From: Pseudoxanthomonas sp. CF125
GTDB taxonomy: Bacteria > Pseudomonadota > Gammaproteobacteria > Xanthomonadales > Xanthomonadaceae
Length of the DNA stretch: 64,000 bases
Reading direction: 5' to 3'
Assembly (NCBI RefSeq): GCF_900104085.1
Contig: NZ_FNLD01000003.1
Coordinates: 803,001-867,000 of the forward strand
The notes below the pieces were generated by a model. The model had not been told where the DNA came from and made no database searches. It was given only the letters and a program-made list of their open reading frames with translations. A program made the position numbers and the translations under genes. Each line of letters opens with the position of its first letter. Within the stretch, counting starts at the first letter, position 1. Shown piece by piece: positions 9,048 through 18,796 of the stretch.

Positions 9048-10610
9048 ATGACACTATCCCCGATCGATATCGGTATCGTCCTGGCCTACCTGGTCGGCAT
9101 TTTCGTGCTGGCGCAGCTGGTATCGCGCGAGAAGGGCGGGCACCAGAAATCGGCGAAGGATTATTTCCTCGCCAGCAAATCGCTGCCGTGGTGGGCCATC
9201 GGCGCTTCGCTGATCGCGGCCAACATCTCGGCCGAGCAGATCATCGGCATGTCCGGTTCCGGTTACGCCATCGGCCTGGCGATCGCCTCCTACGAATGGA
9301 TGGCGGCGATCACCCTGCTGATCGTGGGCAAGTTCTTCCTGCCCATCTTCCTGCGCAACGGCATCTACACCATGCCGCAATTCCTGGAAGAGCGTTACGG
9401 CACCAGGATCCGCACGCTGATGGCCGTGTTCTGGCTGGGGCTGTACGTCTTCGTCAACCTCACCTCGATCCTGTGGCTGGGTTCGCTGGCCGTCGCGCAG
9501 GTCACCGGCATGAACCAGATGCTGGCGTTGGCGTTGCTGGGGATTTTCGCGCTGGCCTACCAGTTGTACGGTGGACTGAAAGCGGTGGCGCTGACCGATA
9601 TCGTGCAGGTGTCGCTATTGGTGCTGGGCGGCCTGTTGGTATCGGCGCTGACGCTCAGCAAGATCGGCGATGGCGCCGGCATCGTGGCCGGCTTCAGCAA
9701 GCTGTGGCAGGCGCACCCCGAGCACTTCCACATGATCCTGTCCAAGGACAGTCCCTTCTACAAGGACCTGCCGGGACTGAGCGTGCTGATCGGCGGCATG
9801 TGGATCATGAATGTCAGCTACTGGGGCTTCAACCAGTACATCATCCAGCGCGCGCTGGCGGCCAAGGACATCAAGGAAGCGCAGAAGGGCGTGGTTTTCG
9901 CCGCCTTCCTCAAGCTGCTGATGCCGGTGATCGTGGTGCTTCCCGGCATCGCCGCGGTGGTGCTGGCCAAAGACCTGGCGCGTCCCGATCAAGCTTATCC
10001 GACCATGATGGCGATCCTGCCCAGCGGCATCCTGGGCCTGGTGTTCGCGGCGCTGGTGGCGGCCATCGTGGCCTCGCTGGCTTCCAAGATCAATTCGGTC
10101 GCCACCATCTTCACCCTGGATTTCTACGCCAAACAACACAAGAACCACGACGAAACCAAACTGGTGCGCGTCGGCCGCATCGCGGCCACGGTCTCCATAC
10201 TCCTGGCCATCCTGACCGCGCGCCCGTTGCTGGGCAGCTTCGACCAGGGCTTCCAGTACATCCAGGAATACACCGGCTTCTTCACTCCGGGCATCGTGGT
10301 GATTTTCGTGCTGGGCCTGTTCTGGAAGCGCGCCAACGAAGCCGGTGCGCTGGCCGCGGCGATCGGTTCGTTCGCGCTGTCGGTGGTGTTGAAGCTGGCA
10401 TGGCCCTCGCTGCCGTTCATGGATCGCGTCGGCCTGGTGTTCCTGCTGGCCCTGGCGCTGGCCATCGTGGTGTCGCTGGCGAGCAAAGCCTCCGGCGTCA
10501 GCGACCGGATCAAGACCGGCGACGTCAGTTACGCGACCACCCCATCGTTCAATATCGCCAGCGTCGCGGTGGTTGCGATCCTGTGCGCGTTGTACGCGAG
10601 TTTCTGGTGA
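9048..10610 (+). CDS. sodium/solute symporter (SSS family, SGLT-like sugar transporter)
   Basis: About 520 residues with roughly 14 hydrophobic helices. The start at ATG 9048 is preferred over 9018 because GAGG lies at 9039-9042 and the first helix follows directly. SGLT-subfamily features include DYFLASKSLPWW near the N-terminus, ANISAEQIIGMSGSGY and a long hydrophobic C-terminus. It should use the sodium gradient to import a sugar across the inner membrane. It follows the GH3 lipoprotein by 72 bases, so a glucose, galactose or other GH3/GH95 product is likely; the exact sugar is unknown. Confidence 0.9.
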   Translation: MTLSPIDIGIVLAYLVGIFVLAQLVSREKGGHQKSAKDYFLASKSLPWWAIGASLIAANISAEQIIGMSGSGYAIGLAIASYEWMAAITLLIVGKFFLPIFLRNGIYTMPQFLEERYGTRIRTLMAVFWLGLYVFVNLTSILWLGSLAVAQVTGMNQMLALALLGIFALAYQLYGGLKAVALTDIVQVSLLVLGGLLVSALTLSKIGDGAGIVAGFSKLWQAHPEHFHMILSKDSPFYKDLPGLSVLIGGMWIMNVSYWGFNQYIIQRALAAKDIKEAQKGVVFAAFLKLLMPVIVVLPGIAAVVLAKDLARPDQAYPTMMAILPSGILGLVFAALVAAIVASLASKINSVATIFTLDFYAKQHKNHDETKLVRVGRIAATVSILLAILTARPLLGSFDQGFQYIQEYTGFFTPGIVVIFVLGLFWKRANEAGALAAAIGSFALSVVLKLAWPSLPFMDRVGLVFLLALALAIVVSLASKASGVSDRIKTGDVSYATTPSFNIASVAVVAILCALYASFW

Positions 10611-10722
10611 GCGAAGGAGAGCGGTCGGAAATGGACCGCGCCGGATGAATCGTTCGATCCGATGCGTGCACTCGTTGCGACGGTAGAAACGGTCGAGGCT
10701 GGCTCGGCCTGCGTGTAGCCGG

Positions 10723-11217
10723 TCAGTTTCCGCCGGCGAAACCGATCTGGCGCCAGGCTTCGAACACCACCACGGCGATGCTGTTGGAAAGATTCAGGCT
10801 GCGGTTGTCCGGCCGCATCGGCAGGCGCAGGCGTTGTTCCGGCGGCAGGCTTTCCAGCACGTGGGCGGGCAGGCCGCGGGTTTCGGGGCCGAACAACAAA
10901 GCGTCGCCGGAGCGATAGCTCGGCTGGTCGTAGCGCTGGGTACCGCGGGTGCTCAAGGCGAACAGGCGTCGCGGTGCGATCGCGGCCAGGGCGGCTTCCA
11001 GCGAAGCGTGGACCTGCAGCGTGGCGTATTCGTGGTAATCCAGGCCGGCGCGTCGAAGCTGCTTGTCCTGCAAATCGAAGCCCAGGGGCTCGATGAGGTG
11101 CAGCCGCGCGCCGGTATTGGCGCAGAGGCGGATGGCGTTGCCGGTGTTCGGTGGAATCTCCGGCTGGTACAGCAGCACGTCCAGATCGAGTGCGCGCGCG
11201 GTGTCGTTGTTGCTCAT
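10723..11217 (-). CDS. trmL: tRNA (cytidine(34)-2'-O)-methyltransferase
   Basis: A 164-residue SPOUT methyltransferase, full length for TrmL, which 2'-O-methylates the wobble base of leucine tRNAs using S-adenosylmethionine. The N-terminal YQPEIPPNTGNAIRLCANTG, the knot motifs LFGPETRGLP and the C-terminal LNLSNSIAVVVFEAWRQ are diagnostic. It stands alone on the minus strand, convergent with the sugar symporter gene. Confidence 0.96.
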   Translation of the reverse strand: MSNNDTARALDLDVLLYQPEIPPNTGNAIRLCANTGARLHLIEPLGFDLQDKQLRRAGLDYHEYATLQVHASLEAALAAIAPRRLFALSTRGTQRYDQPSYRSGDALLFGPETRGLPAHVLESLPPEQRLRLPMRPDNRSLNLSNSIAVVVFEAWRQIGFAGGN

Positions 11218-11276
11218 CGCACGGATTCTACGGGGCGCTGGCTCTATCGGCGCGCTGCCGTACTGCTCTCGGCGAT

Positions 11277-11322
11277 GCTTGAAGCGGGTTATTGCATTAA
11301 CGCGGGGTGTTGCGCTTCAAGC
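11277..11322. repeat. 10-bp inverted repeat downstream of the VTVRP-repeat gene
   Basis: GCTTGAAGCG at 11277-11286 and its exact complement CGCTTCAAGC at 11313-11322 can pair across a 26-base loop, just past the stop of the small exported protein. There is no clear T-run, so it may be an mRNA-end structure rather than a classical terminator. Confidence 0.4.
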
Positions 11323-11324
11323 GA

Positions 11325-11699
11325 TCAACGCGAGGCCAGCTGCTGGGCCAGGGTAGCGGCGCCGACGGCCACGATCTGCACGTCTTCCGCCGACGGGCGC
11401 ACGGTCACGACCGGCATGTCGACGATGCGTGCGGTGTTGTCGGCCAGGAAGTAGGCCAGGTCTTCGGCAGCCGGGCGGACGGTGACGGCGGCCAGGTCGA
11501 CGATCTTGTTGGCCTGGTAGTAGGCGGCGTCTTCGAACGAAGGACGTACGGTGACGGCGGGCAGGTCGACGATGTGGCTGGCAACCGGCGCGGTCTTGGC
11601 GCTGGCTTCGTTATAGGACTGGCTGGAGATCAGCATGGAGCCGGCGCAGACGGCGAACAGGGCGGCGGCGGTCAGCGGCAGGAAGGTCTTGGTGTTCAT
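11325..11699 (-). CDS. small exported protein with three IVD-xx-VTVRP repeats, function unknown
   Basis: A 124-residue protein starting at the ATG 11699; in-frame codons further upstream fall in the promoter. Residues 1 to about 30 form a signal peptide or anchor (MNTKTFLPLTAAALFAVCAG). The rest is dominated by three near-identical units, IVDLPAVTVRPSFED, IVDLAAVTVRPAAED and IVDMPVVTVRPSAED, spaced 23-26 residues apart and each followed by a short aromatic/alanine linker. No enzyme motif is visible. A good promoter (TTGACC-17-TACCTT) lies upstream and overlaps tandem GGTAGTA repeats. I recognise no named family; a periplasmic or surface binding role is only a guess. Confidence 0.8.
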   Translation of the reverse strand: MNTKTFLPLTAAALFAVCAGSMLISSQSYNEASAKTAPVASHIVDLPAVTVRPSFEDAAYYQANKIVDLAAVTVRPAAEDLAYFLADNTARIVDMPVVTVRPSAEDVQIVAVGAATLAQQLASR

Positions 11700-11736
11700 G
11701 GTGTTGGGCCTCTTTAGTGTCGTTGTTGGGTGGTGT

Positions 11737-11771
11737 GGTAGTAAGGTAGTACACCTAATCAGATCGGTCAA
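11737..11771 (-). promoter_or_regulatory. promoter with tandem GGTAGTA repeat for the VTVRP-repeat gene
   Basis: On the minus strand TTGACC (11766-11771) is followed after 17 bases by TACCTT (11743-11748). Two copies of GGTAGTA (plus strand 11737-11743 and 11745-11751) overlap the -10, and a third lies 97 bases upstream at 11842-11848. The last two share TAAGGTAGTA. This looks like a repressor operator; the regulator is not in the window. Confidence 0.55.
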
Positions 11772-12085
11772 GCAGAACTTGCATTTGCAGTTCTTTTATT
11801 CAGCTATCAGTCAGGTTTTGTTGGGTCGGCTGTGCTTGTAAGGTAGTAATGCAGACGCCGTGCCAACTTCAAGTTATTGATTCAATTACAAATACATCTA
11901 TAAGAAAGGTGTCCGTCCGTCCGCCCGGTGTCCGCTGAGGTGACCGGATCGCCGTCGAAGACGCTCGATCCCGACGCGTGTGACCCCCTTTTACGAGCGA
12001 AGGAAAGGCACCCGGCCAGCTTTCTGGACAGTGGTTGTGATGCGCTTCAGGGAAAAAAGGTTGAACGCGGGATCGCCGATCCGCT
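11772..12085. other. intergenic stretch without a supported gene
   Basis: About 310 bases between the VTVRP promoter and the SDR stop codon. It is visibly richer in A+T at 11772-11910 and contains the third GGTAGTA copy (11842-11848). The open frames here are short, low in complexity and lack ribosome sites. I see no RNA gene or repeat in it. Confidence 0.5.
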
Positions 12086-12802
<717 letters not shown>

Positions 12803-12826
12803 ACCAGCACCCGCCTTACGACCATG

Positions 12827-12870
12827 CCTTGTGGCCTAGTGTAATGACCGGCTGCGGTCGCTAGCATCAC
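12827..12870 (+). promoter_or_regulatory. duplicated leader box upstream of M16 peptidase gene 1
   Basis: A 44-base stretch containing GGCCTAGTGTAATGACCGG and ending in TAGCATCAC. It recurs with about eight changes at 15829-15872 before the second M16 gene, in both cases about 40 bases before the ATG. It is probably the promoter or operator that was copied with the gene; exact -35/-10 hexamers are not clear. Confidence 0.5.
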
Positions 12871-12906
12871 GGGCTGATCCGCAGACCATCAATAAAGGAA
12901 TATCCG

Positions 12907-15765
12907 ATGCGCCTTTCCCGCCGTCCGCGTGCCGCCCTGCTTGCCGTTGCCCTTTCGACCGCTCTCGCCGGGCTGGCGGCGTCGCCGCAGGCCGCACTGG
13001 CCAAGCCCGATGGCAGTGCGCAGGTGGAGATCAAGTACGACGAATTCACCCTGCCCAACGGCCTGCGCGTGATCGTGCATACCGACCGCAAGGCGCCTAT
13101 CGTGGCGGTCAACATCTGGTACCACGTCGGCAGCAAGGACGAACCGGCCGGCCGCAGCGGCTTCGCGCACTTGTTCGAACACCTGATGTTCAACGGTTCG
13201 GAGAACGCCCCTGGCGAATTCTTCGAGCCGTTCGAACTGGTCGGCGCCACCGACATGAACGGCACTACCTGGTTCGACCGCACCAACTATTTCCAGAACG
13301 TGCCGACCACCGCGTTGGACATGGCGCTATGGATGGAATCGGACCGCATGGGCCATCTGCTCGGCGCGATCGACCAGAAGACGCTGGACGAACAGCGCGG
13401 CGTGGTCCAGAACGAAAAGCGCCAGGGCGAGAACCAACCCTACGGCCAGGTCGAAGACGAGATCAACAAATACCTCTATCCGAAGGATCATCCGTACCAC
13501 CACAGCGTTATTGGATCGATGAACGATCTGAACGCCGCGTCGCTGGAAGACGTGAAGACCTGGTTCAAGACCTGGTACGGCCCCAACAACGCGGTGCTGG
13601 TGCTGGCCGGCGATATCGACCTGAAGACCGCCAAGGAGAAGGCCGCCGAATATTTCGGCGACATCCCGGCCGGTCCGACCATGCCGCGGATCAAAGCTGG
13701 CCCGGTGCAGGGCGAAGCCACCCGCGCCAGCATGACCGACAAGGTTCCGCAGGCGCGCATCTACCGTTCGTGGAGCGTTGCCGGCTTCAACGACGCCGAT
13801 CTCGACCGCCTGCAGCTGTTCGCCACCGTGCTGGGCGGAAGCAAGAGCTCGCGCCTGGACAAGCGACTGCTGTTCCAGGACAAGCTGGTGGATAGCGTCA
13901 GCGCCTCGGTGCAGCCGTTCGAGCTCGCCTCCACCTTCAGCATCCAAGCCGATGTGAAGGAGGGCGTGGACCCGGCGAAGGTGGAGGCGGCCATCGACGA
14001 GGAGTTGAAGAAGCTGCTCAAGGAAGGCCCCACCGGGGCCGAACTGCAACAGGCCAGCACCCGCTGGAAGTCCGGGTTCGTGCGCGGCAGCGAGCGCATA
14101 GGCGGTTTCGGCGGCAAGGCCGACACGCTGTCCGAATGCGCGGTTTACACAGGCGATCCGGGCTGCTTCCGCCGCAGCCTCAAGGTCTGGTCCGAATCCG
14201 ACGCGGCCAGCATCCGCGCCACCGGCGACCGCTGGCTATCCAAAGGCGGCAACACGCTGGTAGTGACGCCGGGCGAACGCACGGCTATCGCCGAGGAGCC
14301 GGCGGCGACGCCCGCGCCATTCCAACTGCCGGCCGCCGATCCCAAGTACAAGACCGAGGCCAGCGGCATCGACCGCAGCAAAGGCGTACCGCAGACCACG
14401 ACCTTCCCCGACCTCAAGTTCCCGAAGCTCGAGCGCGCCACGCTGAGCAACGGCACCCAGGTGATCCTGGCCGAACGCCATGACGTGCCGGTGGTGCAGT
14501 TCAGTTACCAGTTCAAGGGTGGCTACACCGCCGACCAGGGCCGCAAATCGGGCACGTCCAGCTTCACCATGGGTATGCTGGACGAGGGCGCGGGCGATCT
14601 GGACGCGCTGGCGTTCGGCAACCGCGCAGAATCGCTGGGCGCCAGCCTGAGCGCCGGCGCCAACCTCGATGGCAACAGCGCCAATCTGTCGGCGTTGAAG
14701 GAGAGCCTCGATCCGTCGCTGGCCCTATACGCCGACATGGTGCGCCGTCCGCGCTTCGACCAGAACGAAATCGACCGGGTCAAGGCGACCTGGATCGCCG
14801 GCATCAAGCAGGAGAAGGCGCAACCGCAGGGCGTGGCGCTGCGCGTGCTGCCGCCGTTGCTGTACGGCAGCGGCCATCCCTACGGCATTCCCTTCAGCGG
14901 CAGCGGCAACGAGGCCGCCATCGCTTCCCTTTCGCGCGAGGATCTGCAGGGCTTCCAGCAGCAATGGATGCGTCCGCAAGGCGCGACCCTGATCGTGGTG
15001 GGCGACACCACGCTGAAGGAAATCGTGCCGTTGCTGGAGAAGCACTTCGGCGACTGGAAGGGCACGGGTGCGGCGCCCGCCGCCGCCGCCGCGCTGGCCG
15101 TGGTGAAGCGTCCGGCCAAGCCCAAGGTGTACCTGATCGACCAGCCAGGCGCGGTCCAGGCCACGTTGCTGGCCGGCGAAGTGGTGCCTTCGTCCACCGA
15201 TCCGGGCGCGGTGCGCTTGGAGATCGCCAACTCGGTGCTGGGTGGCGAATTCTCCTCGCGCCTCAACATGAACCTGCGCGAAGACAAGCACTGGGCATAC
15301 GGCTCCTACAGCTTCATTCCAGGCGCGCTCGGCCAGCGTCCGTGGATAGCCTTCGCTCCGGTGCAGATCGACAAGACCGCCGATTCGCTGAAGGAACTCG
15401 ACCGCGAGATCCGCGAATACGCCAGCGGCAAGGCGCCGCCCAAGGCGGAGGAGGTCTCCAAGATCCAGGCCACCGAGATCCGCAGCCTGCCCGGCGCGTA
15501 CGAAACCGCCGCTTCAGTGCTGGGCACGATCAGCGGCATCGTGCGTTACGGGCGTCCTGACGACTACGTGTTCCAGCGCAAGGCCGAGATCGAGGCCCTG
15601 ACGCCGGAGCAGGTGAAGGCCGCAGCGGCCACGCTCGATCCCGGCGTGTTGACCTGGGTGGTGGTCGGCGACCTGAAGCACATCGAGGCGCCGGTGCGCG
15701 GGTTGAACCTGGGCGAGGTCAGCATCGTCGATGCCGACGGCAAGCCGGTCGCGAAGGCGAAGTAG
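12907..15765 (+). CDS. M16 family zinc metallopeptidase, copy 1 of a tandem pair
   Basis: A 952-residue periplasmic two-module M16 protease. A Sec signal peptide (residues 1 to about 33, ending ALA-KPDG) precedes the N-terminal module with the inverted zinc motif HLFEH (His88, Glu91, His92) and the distal QGENQPYG Glu region. The second module carries the RxxxxY-type NLREDKHWAYGSY near residue 805. Such proteins degrade peptides in an enclosed chamber. AAAGGA at 12894-12899 supports the ATG. Its neighbour at 15913 is a close paralog, and a terminator at 15790 separates them. The substrates are unknown. Confidence 0.93.
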   Translation: MRLSRRPRAALLAVALSTALAGLAASPQAALAKPDGSAQVEIKYDEFTLPNGLRVIVHTDRKAPIVAVNIWYHVGSKDEPAGRSGFAHLFEHLMFNGSENAPGEFFEPFELVGATDMNGTTWFDRTNYFQNVPTTALDMALWMESDRMGHLLGAIDQKTLDEQRGVVQNEKRQGENQPYGQVEDEINKYLYPKDHPYHHSVIGSMNDLNAASLEDVKTWFKTWYGPNNAVLVLAGDIDLKTAKEKAAEYFGDIPAGPTMPRIKAGPVQGEATRASMTDKVPQARIYRSWSVAGFNDADLDRLQLFATVLGGSKSSRLDKRLLFQDKLVDSVSASVQPFELASTFSIQADVKEGVDPAKVEAAIDEELKKLLKEGPTGAELQQASTRWKSGFVRGSERIGGFGGKADTLSECAVYTGDPGCFRRSLKVWSESDAASIRATGDRWLSKGGNTLVVTPGERTAIAEEPAATPAPFQLPAADPKYKTEASGIDRSKGVPQTTTFPDLKFPKLERATLSNGTQVILAERHDVPVVQFSYQFKGGYTADQGRKSGTSSFTMGMLDEGAGDLDALAFGNRAESLGASLSAGANLDGNSANLSALKESLDPSLALYADMVRRPRFDQNEIDRVKATWIAGIKQEKAQPQGVALRVLPPLLYGSGHPYGIPFSGSGNEAAIASLSREDLQGFQQQWMRPQGATLIVVGDTTLKEIVPLLEKHFGDWKGTGAAPAAAAALAVVKRPAKPKVYLIDQPGAVQATLLAGEVVPSSTDPGAVRLEIANSVLGGEFSSRLNMNLREDKHWAYGSYSFIPGALGQRPWIAFAPVQIDKTADSLKELDREIREYASGKAPPKAEEVSKIQATEIRSLPGAYETAASVLGTISGIVRYGRPDDYVFQRKAEIEALTPEQVKAAAATLDPGVLTWVVVGDLKHIEAPVRGLNLGEVSIVDADGKPVAKAK

Positions 15766-15789
15766 GCCGGCCCCGAGGCAGTGCGCAGC

Positions 15790-15820
15790 GAAGCCCGCCG
15801 CAAGGCGGGCTTCGTGTTTT
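15790..15820 (+). terminator. Rho-independent terminator between the tandem M16 genes
   Basis: A 10-bp stem (15790-15799 with 15804-15813), a GCAA tetraloop and a GTGTTTT tail. It indicates that each M16 copy is its own transcription unit. Confidence 0.8.
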
Positions 15821-15828
15821 CGCCCCTT

Positions 15829-15872
15829 CCTTATGGCCTAGTGTAATGACCGGTGCCGGCCGTTAGCATTAC
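15829..15872 (+). promoter_or_regulatory. duplicated leader box upstream of M16 peptidase gene 2
   Basis: The second copy of the 44-base leader seen at 12827-12870, including GGCCTAGTGTAATGACCGG. It lies 40 bases before the ATG at 15913. The AAAGGAATAT ribosome-site region is also shared with copy 1. Confidence 0.5.
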
Positions 15873-15912
15873 CTGGCCGCCTTAGGTCCTGACTCCATAT
15901 AAAGGAATATCG

Positions 15913-18783
15913 ATGCGTCTTTCCCGCCGTCCGCGCGCCGCCCTGCTGGCTGTCGCTTTGTCCACCGCCCTCGCCGGATTGGCCTTTTCGCCGCAGCCGG
16001 CGCTGGCCAAGCCTGGCGGCAGCGCGCAGGTGGAGATCAAGTACGGCGAATTCACCCTGCCCAACGGCCTGCGCGTGATCGTGCATACCGACCGCAAGGC
16101 GCCGGTGGTGGCGGTGAACCTGTGGTACCACGTGGGCAGCAAGAACGAGCAGCCCGGCCGCACCGGTTTCGCCCATCTGTTCGAGCATCTGATGTTCCAG
16201 GGCAGCGAGAACCACAAGGCCGAATACTTCGAACCCTACGAGCTGGTCGGCGTGACCGACCAGAACGGCACCACCAACCAGGACCGCACCAATTATTTCC
16301 AGAACGTGCCCACCACCGCGCTGGACATGGCGTTGTGGATGGAATCGGACCGCATGGGCCACCTGCTCGGCGCGATCGACCAGAAGTCGCTGGACGAACA
16401 GCGCGGCGTGGTCCAGAACGAAAAGCGCCAGGGCGAGAACCAGCCTTACGGCCGCCGCATCAGCGCCAAGATCTTCGAAGCGCTGTATCCGGCCGGGCAT
16501 CCGTATAGCTGGCAGACCATCGGTTCCATGGCCGATCTGGATGCGGCCACGCTGGATGATGTGAAGACCTGGTTCAAAAGCTGGTACGGGCCCAACAACG
16601 CGGTGCTGGTGCTGGCCGGCGATATCGACCTGAAAACCGCCAAGCAGAAAGTCACCGAGTACTTCGGCGACATCCCCGCCAGCGCCACCCTGGCCGACAT
16701 GCCGACCAATATTCCCAAGCGCGCCCAGGACACCCGCGAGACCGTGCCCGACCGCGTGCCGCAGGTGCGCATCTACCGCGCCTGGCCGGTGGCAGAACTG
16801 GGCAGCAAGGACGCCACCCTGCTGGACCTGTTCGCCCAGGTGCTGGGCGGCAGCGCGTCCTCGCGCTTCGACACGCGGCTGGTCCATAACGACAAGATCG
16901 CCGACAACGCCAGCGCCTATACCTGGAGCAGCGAGCTGAGCGGCACCTTCTTCCTGGTGGCCACGGTCAAGGACGGCGTGGATGCGGCCAAGGTCGAAAA
17001 GACGATGGACGAGGAACTGCAGCGCCTGATCAGCCAAGGCCCGACCGCCGAGGAACTGGAGCGCGCCAAGGTCACCACGCGCGCCAGCTTCGTGCGCGGC
17101 ATCGAGCGCATCGGCGGCTTCGGCGGCAAGTCCGACGTGCTGGCCCAATGCGCGGTCTATACCGGCAAGCCGGACTGCTACAAAACCGACTTGGCCGACA
17201 TCGACGCGGCCACCCCGGCCAGCGTGCAGGCGGTGGCCAGGAAGTGGCTGGGCGTCGGTTCGCACACCCTGATCGTGCAGCCCAGCGAAACGCCGGCCTC
17301 TTCACTGCCGGAAACCATACAGGCCGCGCCCGCCAGCAAGCCGGCCGCGGTTCCTTCGGTCGATCCGAAGTTCAAGACGGTCAAGACCGATATCGACCGC
17401 AGCACCGGCGTACCCAAGACCACCAGCTTCCCCGCGCTGAAGTTCCCGGCGCTGGAGCGCGCCACGCTTTCCAACGGCATGCAGGTGGTGCTGGCCGAAC
17501 GCCACGAAACGCCAGTGGTGCAGCTATCGGTGGAATTCCCGGGCGGCTACACCGCCGACCTGGGCAAGAAGCTGGGCACCGCCAACTTCACCATGCAGAT
17601 GCTGGACGAAGGCGCTGGCGATTACACCGCGCTGGAACTGGCCGCGCGCCAGGAAGACCTGGGGGCGCAGATCGGCGTCGGCGCCGGCCTGGACTACTCG
17701 TCCGTCGGCCTGTCCGCGCTGAGCGACAAGCTGCCCGAGTCGCTGGACCTGCTGGCCGACGTGCTGCGCCGTCCGACCTTCGCCCCGGAAGAAGTGGAAC
17801 GCGTGCGCGCGACCTGGATCGCCGGCATCAAGCAGGAGAAGGCGCGGCCGCAGACCGCGGCGATGCGCATCATGCCGCCGCTGCTTTACGGCCAGGGCCA
17901 TCCGTACGCCATTCCGTTCACCGGTAGCGGCACCGAGGCTTCCATCGCTTCGCTGACCCGCGACGATCTGGTCGCTTACCACGGCAACTGGCTGCAGCCG
18001 GACAAGGCCCGGGTAGTGGTGGTCGGCGATACCACCTTGCAGCAGGTCCTGCCGTTGCTGGAAAAACGCTTCGGCGACTGGAAAACGCCTGCCGGCGCGC
18101 CGGCGTTGCCGTCCATCTCCAAGGTCGCCGCGCCTGCGGCCAACCGCGTCTATCTGATCAACCAGCCGGGCGCGACCCAGTCCAACGTCTACGTCGGCCA
18201 GCTGATTCCGCCCACTGGCGATGCCGGCACCATCGATTTCGATTTCGCCAACGGCGTGCTGGGCGGCGAGTTCAGCTCGCGCCTGAACATGAATCTGCGC
18301 GAGGACAAGCACTGGGCCTACGGTTCCTACAGCAACGCCAGCAACACCTTGGGCCAGCGTCCGTGGTTCGCCTCGGCAGCGGTGCAGACCGACAAGACCG
18401 CCGACTCGATCAAGGAGCTGCGTTCGGAAATCACCGCCTTCGCCAGCGGCCAGAAACCGGCCACCGCTGCGGAGATCGCCAAGATTCGCGCCAGCAACAC
18501 GCTCAGCCTGCCCGGCGGCTACGAAACCACCTCGGCGGTGCAGGGCCAGATCAGCAGCAACCTGCGCTATGGCCGCCCGGACGACTACATCGTCCAATAC
18601 AAGGCCCGCAACGATGCGATGACCGCGGCCGAAGTCACCGCCGCGGCCAAGACGCTGGTGCCGGCCTCGCTGATGTACGTGGTGGTCGGCGACCTGTCCA
18701 AGATCGAAGCGCCGGTGCGCGCCCTCAACCTGGGCGAAGTCAGCGTGCTCGACTCTGACGGCAAGCCGGTCGCTGGGAAGTAA
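15913..18783 (+). CDS. M16 family zinc metallopeptidase, copy 2 of a tandem pair
   Basis: A 956-residue paralog of the preceding gene. The signal peptide differs at only two positions in the first 30 residues, and HLFEH is at the same place (88-92). The distal Glu region GENQPYG and the second-module NLREDKHWAYGSY are also kept, so it should be active. The middle of the N-terminal module after residue 195 and the substrate-facing segments diverge more, which suggests different substrate preference. The gene has its own copied leader and ribosome site (AAAGGA 15901-15906). A tandem duplication including the promoter is the simplest reading. Confidence 0.93.
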   Translation: MRLSRRPRAALLAVALSTALAGLAFSPQPALAKPGGSAQVEIKYGEFTLPNGLRVIVHTDRKAPVVAVNLWYHVGSKNEQPGRTGFAHLFEHLMFQGSENHKAEYFEPYELVGVTDQNGTTNQDRTNYFQNVPTTALDMALWMESDRMGHLLGAIDQKSLDEQRGVVQNEKRQGENQPYGRRISAKIFEALYPAGHPYSWQTIGSMADLDAATLDDVKTWFKSWYGPNNAVLVLAGDIDLKTAKQKVTEYFGDIPASATLADMPTNIPKRAQDTRETVPDRVPQVRIYRAWPVAELGSKDATLLDLFAQVLGGSASSRFDTRLVHNDKIADNASAYTWSSELSGTFFLVATVKDGVDAAKVEKTMDEELQRLISQGPTAEELERAKVTTRASFVRGIERIGGFGGKSDVLAQCAVYTGKPDCYKTDLADIDAATPASVQAVARKWLGVGSHTLIVQPSETPASSLPETIQAAPASKPAAVPSVDPKFKTVKTDIDRSTGVPKTTSFPALKFPALERATLSNGMQVVLAERHETPVVQLSVEFPGGYTADLGKKLGTANFTMQMLDEGAGDYTALELAARQEDLGAQIGVGAGLDYSSVGLSALSDKLPESLDLLADVLRRPTFAPEEVERVRATWIAGIKQEKARPQTAAMRIMPPLLYGQGHPYAIPFTGSGTEASIASLTRDDLVAYHGNWLQPDKARVVVVGDTTLQQVLPLLEKRFGDWKTPAGAPALPSISKVAAPAANRVYLINQPGATQSNVYVGQLIPPTGDAGTIDFDFANGVLGGEFSSRLNMNLREDKHWAYGSYSNASNTLGQRPWFASAAVQTDKTADSIKELRSEITAFASGQKPATAAEIAKIRASNTLSLPGGYETTSAVQGQISSNLRYGRPDDYIVQYKARNDAMTAAEVTAAAKTLVPASLMYVVVGDLSKIEAPVRALNLGEVSVLDSDGKPVAGK

Positions 18784-18796
18784 AGCTTCTGCCCTG

